NCBI RefSeq assembly: GCF_001039355.2 | Contig: NW_019773514.1 | Location: 279,068-343,067, forward strand | Origin: Lingula anatina | Taxonomy: Eukaryota; Brachiopoda; Lingulata; Lingulida; Lingulidae | Direction of reading: 5' to 3' | DNA length: 64,000 nt | Shown: in pieces, positions 14,263 to 26,645 of the stretch | Layout of the letters: every line of letters begins with the position of its first letter | Position numbering within the stretch: the stretch's first letter is position 1 | Notes under the pieces: model-generated | Database searches by the model: none | What the model saw: the letters and a program-made list of their open reading frames with translations, nothing else | Told to the model about the DNA's origin: nothing | Translations under genes and position numbers: made by a program

Positions 14263-15202
14263 ATTGGCGCAGTCGACAGGATAGATTTTGTGTTGCTTGT
14301 TAAATGAGAAGATAAAATTTGCGTAGCATATGTTGTTAAATTGACAGAATTCAATTTGTGTATCAACGTTGTCAATTTACAGGATAGAATTTGTGTAGCT
14401 TATGTTGTAAGAGGATATTATTGTTAGTTATTAGTGATATTAAAATTTTTGAAAAGCTTTGTGTATGACTGAGTGAGAGTTGGAAAGATAGTGACACGTG
14501 TTAGACGGGACTTGTTGCAAGACGCGAACTAGTCGGAACATATTGCAGTGATATTTCATTTTCATTGTTGTTTGATACTCGCGGCAATTTAGTAAATATT
14601 GTCAAAGTAGCATTCAGTTTAGTAGTTAAAAGATATTTTGTATTAATTTTCTGTTGTGATACTACAATTGCGGAGACATTGTGAACCACGTGTAGTGAGT
14701 AGTAGTCGGAAAGACCACGTGTACTGAGTAGTAGTCGGACAGACCACGTGTAATTACAGGCCCGTGCGTGTAGAGCCTTATGTTGTAATTAGAAAACAGA
14801 ACATAATTTAGTGAGTTTATTTACAAAGAAAAGCATTTATTTAAAATAAAGGTTTCAAAGTTGTGTTTTTCACTGACTTGCTGAATGAGGGAGTGAGTGT
14901 GAATTGTTTATCGTATATTTTTATCAATATTGCAACAGCATATATTGATAGAGTACTATTCTACTTTGTTCGTCTGTGTTGAAAGTGTTTCATCATAGGT
15001 GTACATGTGAGTAGGTTGAATAGTGTGAGAGATTTATTTGTATTTACTGTGGAGTTTAGTAGTGGCTTTTTGCTGAAACTTTCTTCAATCAGTAAATAGT
15101 GTGGTTGTGGTGAAAGTATTTTATTGTGTAGTTTTTGTGGCACAGCTGCATTGCTATTATCAATAAAATAGTGTAATAGATTGTGGGAAACTGGAAGTGA
15201 AA

Positions 15203-17074
15203 ATGGTGTCGGGTAATGCAGAAAGTAGTATTGTGTTGAATGTGCAGACGGCATCTGAAGCAGAATTGAAAAATTTGAAAGGAATTGGTCCGGTGACCTC
15301 ATAGATTGGTGTCTTTGAGAAATCAAAAAGGAAAATTGCTGTTGAGTGATTTGGAAGAAATTACTGGTATTAGTGTGGCAGATTGGCAGAAATGGGAAAA
15401 GAAGGGTAATGTGTTTCTGGGTGTAATGGAAGAAAAAGATGTAGGTTCAAAAGTTGGAGATGAGAAAAAGGAAGAGTGTGAATTGGGAAGAAAAGTATAG
15501 AAAGTTGATGGAACGAGTAAAGGTACAAAATGAAATGATATCAAATCTTCGAGATGAGGTAGAAGAAGCTGGAGAAAAGATAGAATTTTTATCAAGTGAA
15601 TTGGAGATGAATGATGCTAAAGTGAAAAAGTTGGAAGTTGAAAATTCAGAAATGGCAATTGATTACAAAAAGTTGAAACAAGAAAGGAATGCATTGGAAG
15701 ATGAGAAATCTGTGTAGGAAAATGAAAAGAGTGAATGGGAAAAAGAGAAATATGCTTTGGAAAATGAGAAGTGTGATTTGAAAAATGAAAATGATATGTT
15801 GAAAGAAAGAAATGTGAAAATTCCGAGTGAGTTGGGAAAAACTAAACAAGTGTTAATAAAAAAAGAAATGGAAATGGAAGAAGATCATTTGCAAACTCAG
15901 TATGAAAGAATGCATTTACAACACGATTTAGAAAATATCCCAAGGCCAACTCCTAGAAATATTAAAACTAGTAGACCCACACCTGCACCTAGAAGTAGTA
16001 AAAAGAAAAGTTTGGAAACCCCTGTGAAAAAACCAATACTGAAACTAGAAGAGAGTGAAAGTGATAGTGAAAGCGAAAGTGAATCTGAATGTGAACAGAA
16101 AAGAGTTCCTTTAGTTGAAAGAAAAAAAGGACCTGTTCATAAAATGCCTAGTTTTAGTGGGAATGGAAGAGAAAATTGGGAAGCTTTTGTATTTAAGTTT
16201 TGAAGGCATGGCAGAAAGATATGGATGGAATGATAAAATAAAAAGTAGTAGATTGATTGAATGTTTGGAAGACGGCGCTCTTGAGTATGCGGTGAAGTTT
16301 GGAAACTGCAAATACAAACGTTTGAAGGAAGTGATGTCAAAACGTTTTAGTATGAAATTGTCTGCTTCATCTGCACGTAGAGCACTTCAATCAATGAAGC
16401 AGGGTGAAAGTGAATCTTTGCTAGATTTTTCTCATCGTGTGTTCATGGCATCTAGAGAGGGATATGCAGAAGGTGGTGAGGGAATAGCTGTGGATTCATT
16501 TTTGAGAGGGTGTCATGACAAAGAATCTGCAAAGTTGGCTATGGATAAAGAGCCTAAAGATTTATTTGAAGCGTTAGAGTTTGTGAAAGTTGCAAACAAT
16601 AACTTCAAAACAGTGTATGGTACAGGAGGGAAAAATGTGCATATTAGACAAGTTGGAATATCTGATCAGAGTTTTGAGAATGGAAGTAATAATCAATTAC
16701 TCTACAACATGCAAAGAACCATGTCTGTAATGCGTGATCAAATGAAAAGAATGAATGATGTATGGGTGTCACCGTCAAATTCTCAGAGAAATCCTAGTAG
16801 AATGGTAAAATCACCCCAGAATGGAAACGTAAATCAAAGTAGAAGGGGTCCACCACAATGTTTTAAATGTGGAGAAAGAGGTCATGTTCAAAGGGATTGT
16901 AAGAATGAAATTGTAGAACATCCACCTAATCCCAATGTAAGTAAAAATGCCAGTCCAAGTTCTATTTTGATTTGTCATAAATGTGGACAGAGAGGTCACA
17001 TTCAAACAAATTGCCCTCAAAATAGAGAATTGCCAAAGAATCCTCCTCCCGGTGCAAGAAATTCGGTAAACTAG
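15203..17074 (+). pseudogene. gag: Decayed gag, copy B
   Basis: Homologous throughout to the intact gag at 10442. It is broken by an indel in the helix-hairpin-helix region near 15294, a frame change near 15475, an in-frame TAG at 15715-15717, an internal deletion in the coiled-coil region and a frame change near 16199. The capsid region and both CCHC knuckles remain open at the 3' end (from about 16200). It cannot encode a full Gag. Confidence 0.9.
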
Positions 17075-18788
17075 AACGGGACGAATTGACCGACCTGATT
17101 TCGGATCCCTTACTTCATGTTGAAGGTCGGATTATAGATAGTGGAAATGTGAAAATGATGAATGTTGGAGAATTAGTAGGAGAAAATTTTGTGATTCCTG
17201 TGAGTGTAGGTGGTGTGAAAACATTAGCAGTTGTGGATACAGCAGCTCAATTTACTATCGTAAATAAAAGATTTTATAGTAAATTGCAGGGTGTGCCTGA
17301 GTTTTGTGAGACTCTGAAATTAATGCTTGCTGGAAAAAATGCATTTATGATGGGTCACAGAATAGAAAATTTGAGTATTGAGATAGATGGGATAGAATAT
17401 AAGGAAAATGTGTATGTTGCAGATTTACAAGAAGGAATTGATATGTTGTTGGGATTGAAGTTTTTGAAGGAGAGAAATTTTGTGGTGAATTAAGTTGATC
17501 AAACTTTGATCATTGGAGAAAAATGTGTACAAGGAAGCATAGAAGTTGAAGGTGACTCTGATTTGAGTAAAGTGAATGGTGAGACAGAAGCTAAAAGTGA
17601 TGAGAAATGTGTTGATGGAATGGAGAAAGAAGTTAAAATTTGTGAAAATATGGTGAGAACGAAAAAGAGAATAGTAGTTCCTCCATTAACAGTGATGAGA
17701 ATTTCTGTTTGTGCAGATTATGAGTTAGAGAAAAAGAAAGAGTATGTGATAGAACCTTGTGTTGATAGACACGTGTTGGTATCTTGTGCATTAGTTAAAG
17801 GTGATGATGTTGTTCCTGTAGAAATAGTGAATGATGGAGAAAGAAATGCTGTTTTGAAAGCAGGTAGTATGTTAGGTGTTATTAAAGAAGTTGAGATAGT
17901 TGATTTGGAAGTGAGATGTAAAGAAGATGTAGATGGAAAAGCTAGGGTGTCTGCTGTGAATAAAGTTTAAATGAAGTTCAATATAGATGAAAATATGGAA
18001 AAAGAAGAAGTGATGAGATGTTTGAAAAGAGATTTGCCTGAACATTTGCAAGATTTATTTGAAAGATCAAGTGAGGAGCTTGATTCAAATGAAATGGTTG
18101 CATTGTGTGGAACTTTGAGAGATTATGAAGATGTATTTGCAAAGCATGATCTTGATTTGGGGTGCATGAAAGGTGTTAAGCATACTATTAACACTGGTAT
18201 TGCAGCTCCTGTGAAAAGGAATTGCGTAGAACTCCATTGGGAATGGAGGGAGAAGAGAAAAAGATGCTTGAAAAGTTGTTAGCTTCTGATGTTATTCAGC
18301 CGTCAAATTCTGAATGGGCATCCCCACCAGTATTGATAAGAAAGAAAGATGGAAGTGTTAGATGGTGTGTGGATTATAGGGAATTAAATAAGAAAACTAT
18401 CAAAGATTCTTACCCTATTCCAAACATTGGTAATTGTTTAGATTGTCTGGCTGGAAATCAATTTTTGAGTCTGATTGATATGGCTCAAGGATATTTTCAG
18501 ATTGAAATTGATGAGAAAGACAGAAACAAAACTGCTTTTATCACCAGATATGGTCTGTATGAGCATAAGAGAATGGCTATGGGACTTACAAATTCCCCTG
18601 CAAGTTTTTCAAGAGCAATGCAGTTAGTATTGAGAGGTTTGACTTGGGAGAAAGTGTTAGTGTATCTGGATGATATTACAGTGTTGGGGAAGAATTTTGA
18701 AGATCATCTTAGAAATTTGAAAGAGGTTTTGGAGAGATTGCGTTCTTACAACTTGAAGTTAAAGCCTAAGAAATGTTTTCTTTTCTAA
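17075..18788 (+). pseudogene. pol: Decayed pol: protease and partial reverse transcriptase
   Basis: Pol lies in the -1 frame relative to gag. The retropepsin domain has an active-site DTA at about 17236 and a later LLGLKFL strand. Stops at 17491-17493 and 17968-17970, and a frame change near 18220, break the frame. The RT fingers/palm follow with a YLDD catalytic motif at about 18663-18674, typical of Ty3 elements. Translation ends at a TAA (18786-18788) where the partly duplicated sequence beyond the N has CAA. RNase H and integrase are not present. Given the multiple breaks this copy is non-functional. Confidence 0.9.
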
Positions 18789-18896
18789 ACAAAGTGTGAA
18801 TTCTTAGGACAGTCTATCAGTAGAGAAGGTGTTGGTATAACTGAGAGTAAGATTGAATGTGTTAGAAAGTGACCAGTACCTACAAACAACAAGGCN

Positions 18897-19020
18897 GGAG
18901 AGATTGCGTTCTTACAACTTGAAGTTAAAGCCTAAGAAGTGTTTTCTTTTCCAAACAAAGTGTGACTTCTTAGAAAAATCTATCAGTAGAGAAGGTGTTG
19001 GTTAGAAAATGGTGAACCGA
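18897..19020 (+). pseudogene. Pol fragment repeated after an assembly N
   Basis: 18897-19000 repeats 18731-18833 of the RT thumb region with few differences, right after the N at 18896. It looks like the start of another contig or read set from the same family. Short remnants of pol follow, with no integrase motifs. Confidence 0.7.
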
Positions 19021-19378
19021 AAGAGTCAGTTGTATTGTGTAGTACGTATGGCTGTGAAAGAATTGTGGAATTATAAAGAGCAACTGATATATATAACTGA
19101 GTTATATTACAAATAAGAAAAGAAAGATAGAAATTTGTTTAATTGTACCATAAGATTTGGTCAATGAAAGTTTTGTTTTTCTTTATTTGAATTTGCTTTA
19201 AATACATAGTAAATGCGGCGATGCTGTAATACTATGTTAGTAATTAATGAAATACTATGTTTATGCTGTAATACTATGTTAATAATGTAAAATTATGTTA
19301 ATATTCATTTGAAAGAAAAGATCATTATCATGTATGTTCATTCAAGAAAATAAACCATTGTATAAGTTTATTTCAGAT

Positions 19379-20047
19379 ATGGATGATCTAGACATGCTAG
19401 ATGAAGCTTGTTTTGTCCCGGATTATAATGACACTGATTTGGTGGAAGATCCTACTGTCCTAATTGGTGAAGAGGGGGAGGAAGTTACCCACTCAAAGTG
19501 CAGAAGGAAGAAACAGAGGAAAGAAGTTCAGTGTGGTTTGTGTCTGGTGTCCAGTGCTGACTTGAGTAGACATTTTGGACGTCATGTGGAATCTGTTCAT
19601 TTGCCATGGTATATGACTCCAGGATTGGTGTGCTGGTATTGCAGATCGATGGAAAAGGACAATTCGCTTTTACGTAAATGTCATGGTGATGTTCATTCGT
19701 ATGGAACTGGTGAATTCGAGGAAAAACTGTGGATCCAATTGGTGAATGGATTTATACATTTCCTGATATTAACATTAAATATGAGAAATATATGGGAACT
19801 GATGGACTATGTGAAAAGTGAAGGACTAGTAATGTTGCCAGATAACTGTTCCAAGGAGGACATTGATTTTGTGAAAATGTACATTTATGGAAATGGTATG
19901 GAGCCTAAGACTGAGGTTCTGAATTCTTTGTTGACTTTGTTTCATTGGAGAACTTTGTACCATCTGTTACAAAAACTTTCATCAGAGGATCGCGAACTCA
20001 GTAGTCATTGGTATAGGCGGATGGAATTTACTTTGCTACATGGATGA
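19379..20047 (+). CDS. Retroelement accessory ORF, copy B (zinc-finger-like)
   Basis: 222 aa, the same length as the copy at 12606 and over 90 percent identical by eye. It keeps the acidic N-terminus, basic patch and both CX2C/H-H motifs. It is again preceded by TTTATTTCAG two bases before the ATG and by an AT-rich leader (19200-19375). Differences are mostly substitutions, including some in the second finger (RKCHGDVHSYG against RKRHGDVHSCG). Its openness beside a ruined pol suggests either that it belongs with the young outer LTRs or that it is under selection. Confidence 0.75.
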   Translation: MDDLDMLDEACFVPDYNDTDLVEDPTVLIGEEGEEVTHSKCRRKKQRKEVQCGLCLVSSADLSRHFGRHVESVHLPWYMTPGLVCWYCRSMEKDNSLLRKCHGDVHSYGTGEFEEKLWIQLVNGFIHFLILTLNMRNIWELMDYVKSEGLVMLPDNCSKEDIDFVKMYIYGNGMEPKTEVLNSLLTLFHWRTLYHLLQKLSSEDRELSSHWYRRMEFTLLHG

Positions 20048-20419
20048 AAAATGAACTATATAATAATTTGACATTTCACATTAACATTGTTATCATTAAT
20101 AATGTTGTTTTGAGCAATTTAGTGTTAAAATCACTTTGTTTGCTTTTAAAGTTGATTTAAAGTGATAATGGATTTAAAACTTTGTTTTGCATTCCTAAGG
20201 GTGAACATTTATGCTGAGAGATGGATTTAATTGACTTTGCTTGTGTTAAAGTTAAAATGTTGAATCTTGGCATAACAATAATAACTTATTTGCTTTACTT
20301 GCTTATTTTAAATGTAAAGTAAGATTTCAGTTGTTATATTTGTTGAATTGTAGTAATTGTTAGTTTAACAATTTAAAGTAATGGTTTATATTGTAATAAT
20401 AGGGGGGAGTTTTGTTCGT

Positions 20420-20432
20420 CAAAAGGGGGAGA
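20420..20432 (+). promoter_or_regulatory. Polypurine tract before 3' LTR
   Basis: The purine run AAAAGGGGGAGA lies directly before the 3' LTR, preceded by a second GGGGGGAG tract about 10 bp upstream. This is the expected plus-strand primer site. Confidence 0.75.
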
Positions 20433-20778
20433 GTGTGACGATGTAGTGTGTTAGTTGAGATTATTTTATATTGCTACCGGTAGATGTCTCTGTAAGTAAA
20501 GTGTTGTCCGGTGTGCAAGTTTGAATCTCTCCCGTGATTGGTAACTTAAAGGTAAAACTGTTCACTGTATAGTTGGTTCTGATTGGTAAACGTGTACTAT
20601 CTGAACTTGTATATAAGGTGTAACGTGAAATAAATCGCTCTCTTTTGGCCTCTTTGCTCTTAGCGGCTGTCTTTTGCTCTTCTCTTGAGGCTTTTTGGCT
20701 TTGTGTTTAACTCTGAGATACCAGTAAGTACATTGTTATTTGTACCTTCATAAGGCACTCGGCCGCGAAGGCGTAACA
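20433..20778 (+). repeat. 3' LTR of retroelement
   Basis: 346 bp, read as identical to the LTR at 9149-9494 and followed by ATATA matching the 5' target repeat. Identity of the outer LTRs implies a recent insertion. Confidence 0.92.
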
Positions 20779-21038
20779 ATATATCTATCCTCACGAAGAC
20801 CAAAGTGCAGCGGCGGTAAAGAACATGATCCAAATGTATCCTTTTCTTTATAGATTATATCTTTGACCTGACCAAGTATGTCATTATTTGAATTTTGCAC
20901 AATAGATTTGACTATGATTCTGGAAGTTCATTATTATGTTGTGTTTCATTACAATATTATATCGTAATTATAATATTACTGCCAAACTCGTAATACAGTG
21001 CATGGTGTCCGTTGCTATGGGGGCAGAAATGGAACCAT

Positions 21039-21824
21039 TTATTTTCCGGTAGGGTACAAGTATATCGAGCAATACGGGGTTTGGCTTTCTGGTTTCATAC
21101 AAAAACCAAAGCATCCGGTGCCAGGGTAGGCAACACAATGACAGTCGTCATCGCTATCACAAGGCGGTTGGGATCCTGTTTGAATAGAACAATGACCACT
21201 TATTTTTGAGTTCAATATTACTAAGTCACATAGACTTGTAAAGATTCCTTTGTCTATAGTTATATACTTATATTTGTCTGGTCTTACCAGCCAATATTTC
21301 GTCACACCTATCACAACCTCATTCCCTGATGAAGTCTGGCGGCAAGCAGACGAAATATTGGCTGGTAAGTCCAGACAAATATAAGTAGCTGTAGACAAAA
21401 GAATCTTCACAAGTCCATTACAATAACACAGCTCATGCAACTGTTATACACTGCAAAGTCACATGTCACTTCTGAAGATTATTATAACTTTTTGATTTAT
21501 AGCAGTATATGTAGATATTTAAAACGTACAAATTAATATAATATAATATAATATAATATAATATAAATCTGACTACATTTGTGAGTGTATGGTGCATTTA
21601 AGCTACAGTCAGCGAAGGTTGCTCAAGGTTCTCAAAAACAAGAAAAAATGGAATACGCTCGGTTATTATTGTCACTTTTATTAGTTGAGAATATATTCTG
21701 AAATCTTTAACTCAAGTCGAGAGCAATTAATACCGTAATCAGGTAAATAGATCTAATTAAACCTACCTTCCACTGTTTCGCAAAGCATTACCACGGATAT
21801 CAAAAACAACAAAATGATCTTCAT
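21039..21824 (-). CDS. Secreted seven-cysteine peptide, paralogue A
   Basis: Two exons: 21824..21767 (signal peptide MKIILLFLISVVMLC, phase 1, donor GTAGGT) and 21220..21039, together 79 aa. The acceptor CTTAG at 21221 is weak but is the only one I see that keeps phase. The mature part has the spacing C-x9-C-x5-C-x-C-x7-C-x3-C-x9-C with acidic DSDDD between Cys 2 and Cys 3, resembling small disulfide-rich (knottin-like) inhibitors or defence peptides, but I cannot assign a family or activity. Signal and cysteine positions match the paralogues in units B and C. The gene sits immediately right of the retroelement insertion. Its intron holds a long foldback hairpin. Confidence 0.72.
21231..21420. 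repeat. Foldback hairpin in intron of peptide A
   Basis: The arms (about 21231-21303 and 21349-21420) are reverse complements over about 70 bp with few mismatches. The core is CCAGCCAATATTTCGTC and the loop contains CATTCCCTGATGAAGTCTGG. The element starts about 10 bp beyond the exon 2 acceptor. It is present in unit C and absent from unit B. Confidence 0.8.
21535..21567. repeat. (ATAAT)n pentanucleotide repeat
   Basis: About six tandem units of the pentamer, within the peptide A intron. Confidence 0.95.
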
Positions 21825-24708
21825 TCTTGTCGCTAGTGAACAATTTAACCGAATCGTTAAACTCAAACTGCTCCGTTCAAGATAAAGAACTAACTAACGC
21901 ACCTATCGTTACGTTCATATATTACGTCTCTCATGGAAAAACGATTAGATTGTATGTCCTTACCTCATTTGTTAGGAAGGACCAGTATGTTTAGTAAAAA
22001 AAGAACGGAATTACATGAAAAAAAAATGCGGCACGTAGATACCTCGGTTTCCGCCATTTCCATGATTGAGCTTGAGCAAAAATATATTGTACATTAGATT
22101 GCTTGGCTTTGCATCTTCAAGTTCTGATCCTTGTTTAAATGTGCCTTAAAACGATCTCGAGCTGAATGTTATAATGATAAAATGGTTTTGCAGTCGTGGA
22201 AGAGAAAAAAAAACAATGACGAAAATCAATTGTCTGGCGTATTTTCTCTTCACAACTGCTTTAGGTACGATCCGCTGACTTGTGCTGTTGTCTTTCCCCT
22301 TGTATACCTTGTATGTCGTTCAGAAATCCTAAGGCGAACGTAGCTGCCAGATCACGTTCGACAAAATAGTGACCCAACAAGTTACGTTATATAACGTAAC
22401 TTACTGTAACTGTATAATATCCATTAATGCAAAATGGGTGACTAGGCGGTGAGAAAAAACCTATTACAATGAATATTTGTCGTGGAAGCAGCTAATTCAA
22501 TTGGTTAATTATGTAAGAAGAAATATACAATTTGCTCTGGTGCCCCCCTTCCTCCCAAGACTGTTTTCAAATATAATTTGTTCAAAGATGAACCGAACGC
22601 CATTATATCATTAGGAGCGATAAAACAAAAATCACACTTACATGATTCTTTTCAAATGTTTTGCCCGCTATTATGCCTTTCTGTTTTCGTTGAAAAAATT
22701 TGAACAACTATTTATAAAGCAAACTCGACATGTTTTTGTTTGACATAAAACTAGACGCTACTCATAATTTTGTTTGAAATTTGCTACTTTTTCTACATTT
22801 TGTTTTATAGAGATTGCTGCGGGTAGGTAGTGCAGACAGATTAAGTTGGCGCAGAGAGAAAATATGACATAATAGCAATAAAATTGTTCAGGTGCTGACA
22901 TTGAAACATTAGTTATTTAAAATGCTTTGCACATAAAATATCAATTTGTCATTCACTTAACTCTACCTTAATACTTTTTTAAATTTTTTACAGTATTCAT
23001 GTCATTTACTATAACGTTTCAGAGACGGATATATTTGATCATTTTGCTGTGCATGGAAGTTATACATAGGTTATAGCCACGTGGTCCAAAATTAGGGGTC
23101 TTTTGTGAAGTGTGAAAATAATTCAGCGGCGGATTTAGGGCGTCTTCTGGGTCTTCCGGAAGACGGTCATATTTTCAAGTTTACATTGACGGGTATCTAT
23201 TTTTTTGTTTTGGTAGACGGTCAGAAATTAGGAACGGATCAACAAAGATAATTAGGAAGACTGTCAGAAAATATCTCTGGATCCGCCCCTGAATTATTAT
23301 CGACTGATGGTCGAGAAATAAGATTAAATTTTGTCCCGTGTGGAAATATGTCTATGCTCTCTGATCACAAGGGTCGGTACTAGCCTGATACAAAATAGCT
23401 GAAAAAACTCTTTTCAATTTTTTTAACAGGCAGTATTAGAGACCATTAGATGATAAGAGGGATATATCTCTACATGTACCACTTCTCATTGCCAATGCTT
23501 AACGTGGTGACGGAGAAACGAATTTTCATAAGGGCGAGTTAATACACGTTTATGCAATGGTTTTGATGCAAGAGTATAATGCATGCGTGTTGGTGTATAA
23601 CTTCTGTTGGTTCAACACACACCGCCCTTGTGTTAAGCTGACATTCTCTGATCGATTGTTCCACCTATCATGGCGACAAAAGGTACACGGAAGCGTATAC
23701 CATGAATAATCCAAAATCAGACTTAATAGCTTTATAAAAAGTTAATACGTCCATACAAAAATCGCTTAGATATTTTGCTTGTGCATTTTTTTTTACTTGC
23801 TGTTGGATGTACGAGCGTGGAATGAAAGGAAATAAAAGTTTATTTCTGAATGAAGGTTGATATGATCACGGCTTCACTGCTTAAAAAATATGTATTTGAT
23901 AAAACCTAGGCAACAATTATGAGGTGATATGCTTTGACAAAATATGGCGCACAATAGTAATATAGCGGTACTATAGTAAATATACTAGTGTACTATACAA
24001 AGCAGATTATATGTCATATAACATATTTCAGTAGAAAGGGTGAATTAATTTTTTTGATCAGCATCTAGTTTTCAGTGACACTCCTATGGTCAAGGCTGCC
24101 ATCTTGACCCAGCAAAGGTCCCGCCTCTGGTAGACTACTGTTACGATCTATTCAGAAATGCTGCTCTTTATGAAAACCATGGTAGGGGTCAAAACACGAA
24201 CTGTAGCCACAATCACCTAGGCCTACAGACTTTGAGTATTTGCAAGTTTATGTTCAGAAGCGAGAAAAGAAATCTCATTACAAACTACCTCGGAAATTTG
24301 CATTTTATTTTTATTTAGCATGGTTTTAATCGACCCCTACAATGTACCGGTACAGCCGTAATATTATACAGTGACACAGGTATACCAAGTATATCTTGCA
24401 GTAGCACTGCTGTCGTTCATAACGGTAGATTTATTCAACTGTTTTCTTAGTGTGATTGCGAATGAACTCTGAATATACATCTATCCTCTAGAAGTGCAGC
24501 GGCGGTAAAGAACATGATCCAAATGTACCCATTTTTATATAGATGAAATCTTTGACTTGACCAAGTGTGTCACTATTTGAATTTTGTTCAACATCTGTGA
24601 CATTGATTCTGAGAGTTCATTAACCAGGGTTTGTGTTACGTAACAATATTGTATCGTTATTAAAATATTACTCGTAGTCCGTTGCTATGGGGGCCGAAAT
24701 TGAACCAT

Positions 24709-25769
24709 TTAACCTTGAATAGTGTGCGAGTATCTCCAGCAATACGGGGTTCGGCCTTCTGGTTTGATACAAATGCCAGTGCATGTGGTGCCAGGGTAGG
24801 GAACACAATGGCAGTCGTCATTGCTATCACATGGTGGTTGGGATCCTGTTTGAATAGAGCATTGACCACTTATTTTTGGGGTCACTTTACAAAGTCACAT
24901 ATTCTTATCCCCATTGTCACTTTTGCAGTTTTTTTTTACTATATTTTGTTTTGTAACACTGTTTGTGGATTTTTTTGAAATATGTATTTATTAATGATAT
25001 AAATTTGACTACATGTGAAGGTATGATACGTTTAAACTAAAAAAAAAACAGGAATACACTAGATCAAACATACGTCTGTCAACTAATTCTAAAAGTTTAA
25101 AAAGATAAAAAGATAATTTATTGGCAGTATGCAGGAGGCTAAAGTGGTATTTTAGCAACTGAACAATACATAAATACTCCGACTTACCACCACCTACCCA
25201 TGGGCTCCTTGAAAGTATTCCGCCTGAAATAGTAAGTTTTATAAAACGTCAGCCCAAGAAAGAGAGGCTGATGTTAGCGTTATTCTGTGCCATTTCCCCC
25301 AAAAATGTGTAATAAATTCAAAACAATGTCAGGCTTGAATATTAGCAACTGAAATTGACTACACTCAATCCTAATCCGACACTCTGTGCGCGATTCTTAA
25401 GAAATAAGAAACACCGTATTAAACTTGACTTCCTCGGACTACTTTCAGAACGTCACCTGAAACATGAATGCTGCTCGACAGGCTGCACTCATGGCAATAA
25501 TATCTGTAGAAGGACATGAATGACAGAAGCAGGGAACCGTCGCCCAACCGTGTGTACCCTTAGCTAACAGTGGCATTATACATGTACGCTCGGTTTTTAT
25601 TATCACTTTTATTTGTTAAGAAAACATTTTACGCCAGTAATTTTCTTATTTTTCATTAGCTCAAGTCGATTTGAATACTTTAATCAGTTAAATAGATCTA
25701 ATATAACCTACCTTCCACTGTTCCGCAAAGCATTACCACGGATATCAAAAACAGAAAGATGATCTTCAT
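24709..25769 (-). CDS. Secreted seven-cysteine peptide, paralogue B
   Basis: Two exons, 25769..25712 and 24884..24709, 77 aa. Exon 1 differs from paralogue A by a few residues in the signal peptide. Exon 2 uses a TTGTAAAG acceptor and starts VTPKISGQCS. All seven cysteines are kept with the same spacing up to Cys 6, followed by a slightly different C-terminal tail (CWRYSHTIQG). The intron is 827 bp and lacks the hairpin found in A and C. Function unknown; a secreted disulfide-stabilised peptide is inferred from the signal sequence and Cys pattern. Confidence 0.7.
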
Positions 25770-26095
25770 TCTTGTTGCTAGTGAACAATTTAACCGAATC
25801 GTTAAACTCAAAGTGCCCCGTTCAAGGTAAAGAACTGACAAACACACCTATCGTTCACATACGTTCATATATTAACGGCTCTCATGTAAAAAACGAACAG
25901 ATTATATGTCCTTACCACTTTTGTTAGGAAGAACCAGTATGTCTAGTGAAAAAAGAACGGAATCTGCCAGAGAGCACATGAGAAACAAAGGCGGCACGTA
26001 GATACCTCGGTTTCCGCGATTTCCATGATTGAGCTTGAGCAAAAATATATTATACATTAGATTGTTTGGCTTCGCATCCTCATCTGGTTATAATG

Positions 26096-26271
26096 CAGGC
26101 CCGTAGCAAGCAATTTCAAAAGGGGGGTTCTTTTTCTAAAAAAGTGGACCTTTTCCCATAAAAACTTCATGTACCTAGATCAAATTTTACCCAGAGTGGA
26201 CCTTTTCCCAGCAAAAGGGGCGGTTCTTTCGAACCCCCCGAACCCCCCCCCCCCCCCTGGCTACGGGCCTG
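26096..26271. mobile_element. 176-bp MITE with CAGGCCCGTAGC ends
   Basis: Terminal inverted repeats CAGGCCCGTAGC and GCTACGGGCCTG are flanked by the direct repeat TAATG (26091-26095, 26272-26276). The interior has two GTGGACCTTTTCCCA repeats and a poly-C tract. Unit C has the uninterrupted site at about 27744-27755, confirming an insertion. Confidence 0.9.
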
Positions 26272-26645
26272 TAATGCAACCCTGAATCTGACTCTGGCAA
26301 CCAAGTACTGCTGTCGTTCATTGTGGTAAATTTATTCAACTGTTATTCTTAGTGTGACTGAAAACGAGCCCTGAATATACATCTATCCACACAAAGTGCA
26401 GCGGCGGTAAAGAACATGATCCAAATGTACCCATTTCTATATAGATGATAACTTTGACATAACCAAGTATGTCACTGTTTGAATTTTGCACAATTGATTT
26501 GACTATGATTCTGACAGTTCATTATCCAGGGTTTGTGTTACATAACAATATTGTATCGTACTTAAAATATTACTGCCAATCTCGTAATATGGTGTCCGTT
26601 GCTATGGGGGTGGGGGGGGGGGGTGCGAAATGGAACCATTTAACC

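Larger units (their letters stand above)
9144..20783 (+). mobile_element. Ty3/gypsy-like LTR retroelement block, composite
   Basis: An 11.6 kb block bounded by two 346-bp LTRs that read as identical (9149-9494, 20433-20778) and by the direct repeat ATATA (9144-9148, 20779-20783). The interior holds one leader and intact gag (copy A), an accessory ORF, a truncated LTR, a full diverged 380-bp LTR, and a second, decayed leader-gag-pol (copy B) followed by a second accessory ORF and polypurine tract. The RT (YLDD) and retropepsin-like domains place it with Ty3-type elements. RNase H and integrase are absent, apparently lost at an N join (18896). The middle segment is flanked by single Ns at 12510 and 18896 and may be a misplaced contig. 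The host site is unit A of the duplication; the unoccupied equivalents are visible in units B and C. Confidence 0.88.
20784..22540. repeat. Segmental duplication unit A, right part
   Basis: Continues unit A after the retroelement with CTATCC...GTGCAGCGGCGGTAAAGAACATGATCC, which recurs near 24480 (unit B) and 26390 (unit C). It contains the unit A peptide gene and its upstream region. Confidence 0.8.
22541..26300. repeat. Segmental duplication unit B
   Basis: The left part matches 8389-9143 and the right part matches 20784-22100 and 26310-27800. It holds peptide gene B (24709-25769) and a MITE at 26096. About 1.1 kb (roughly 22900-24060) has no counterpart in unit A and no recognisable gene. 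The peptide B gene region itself also contains private sequence (about 25090-25560). Confidence 0.75.
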
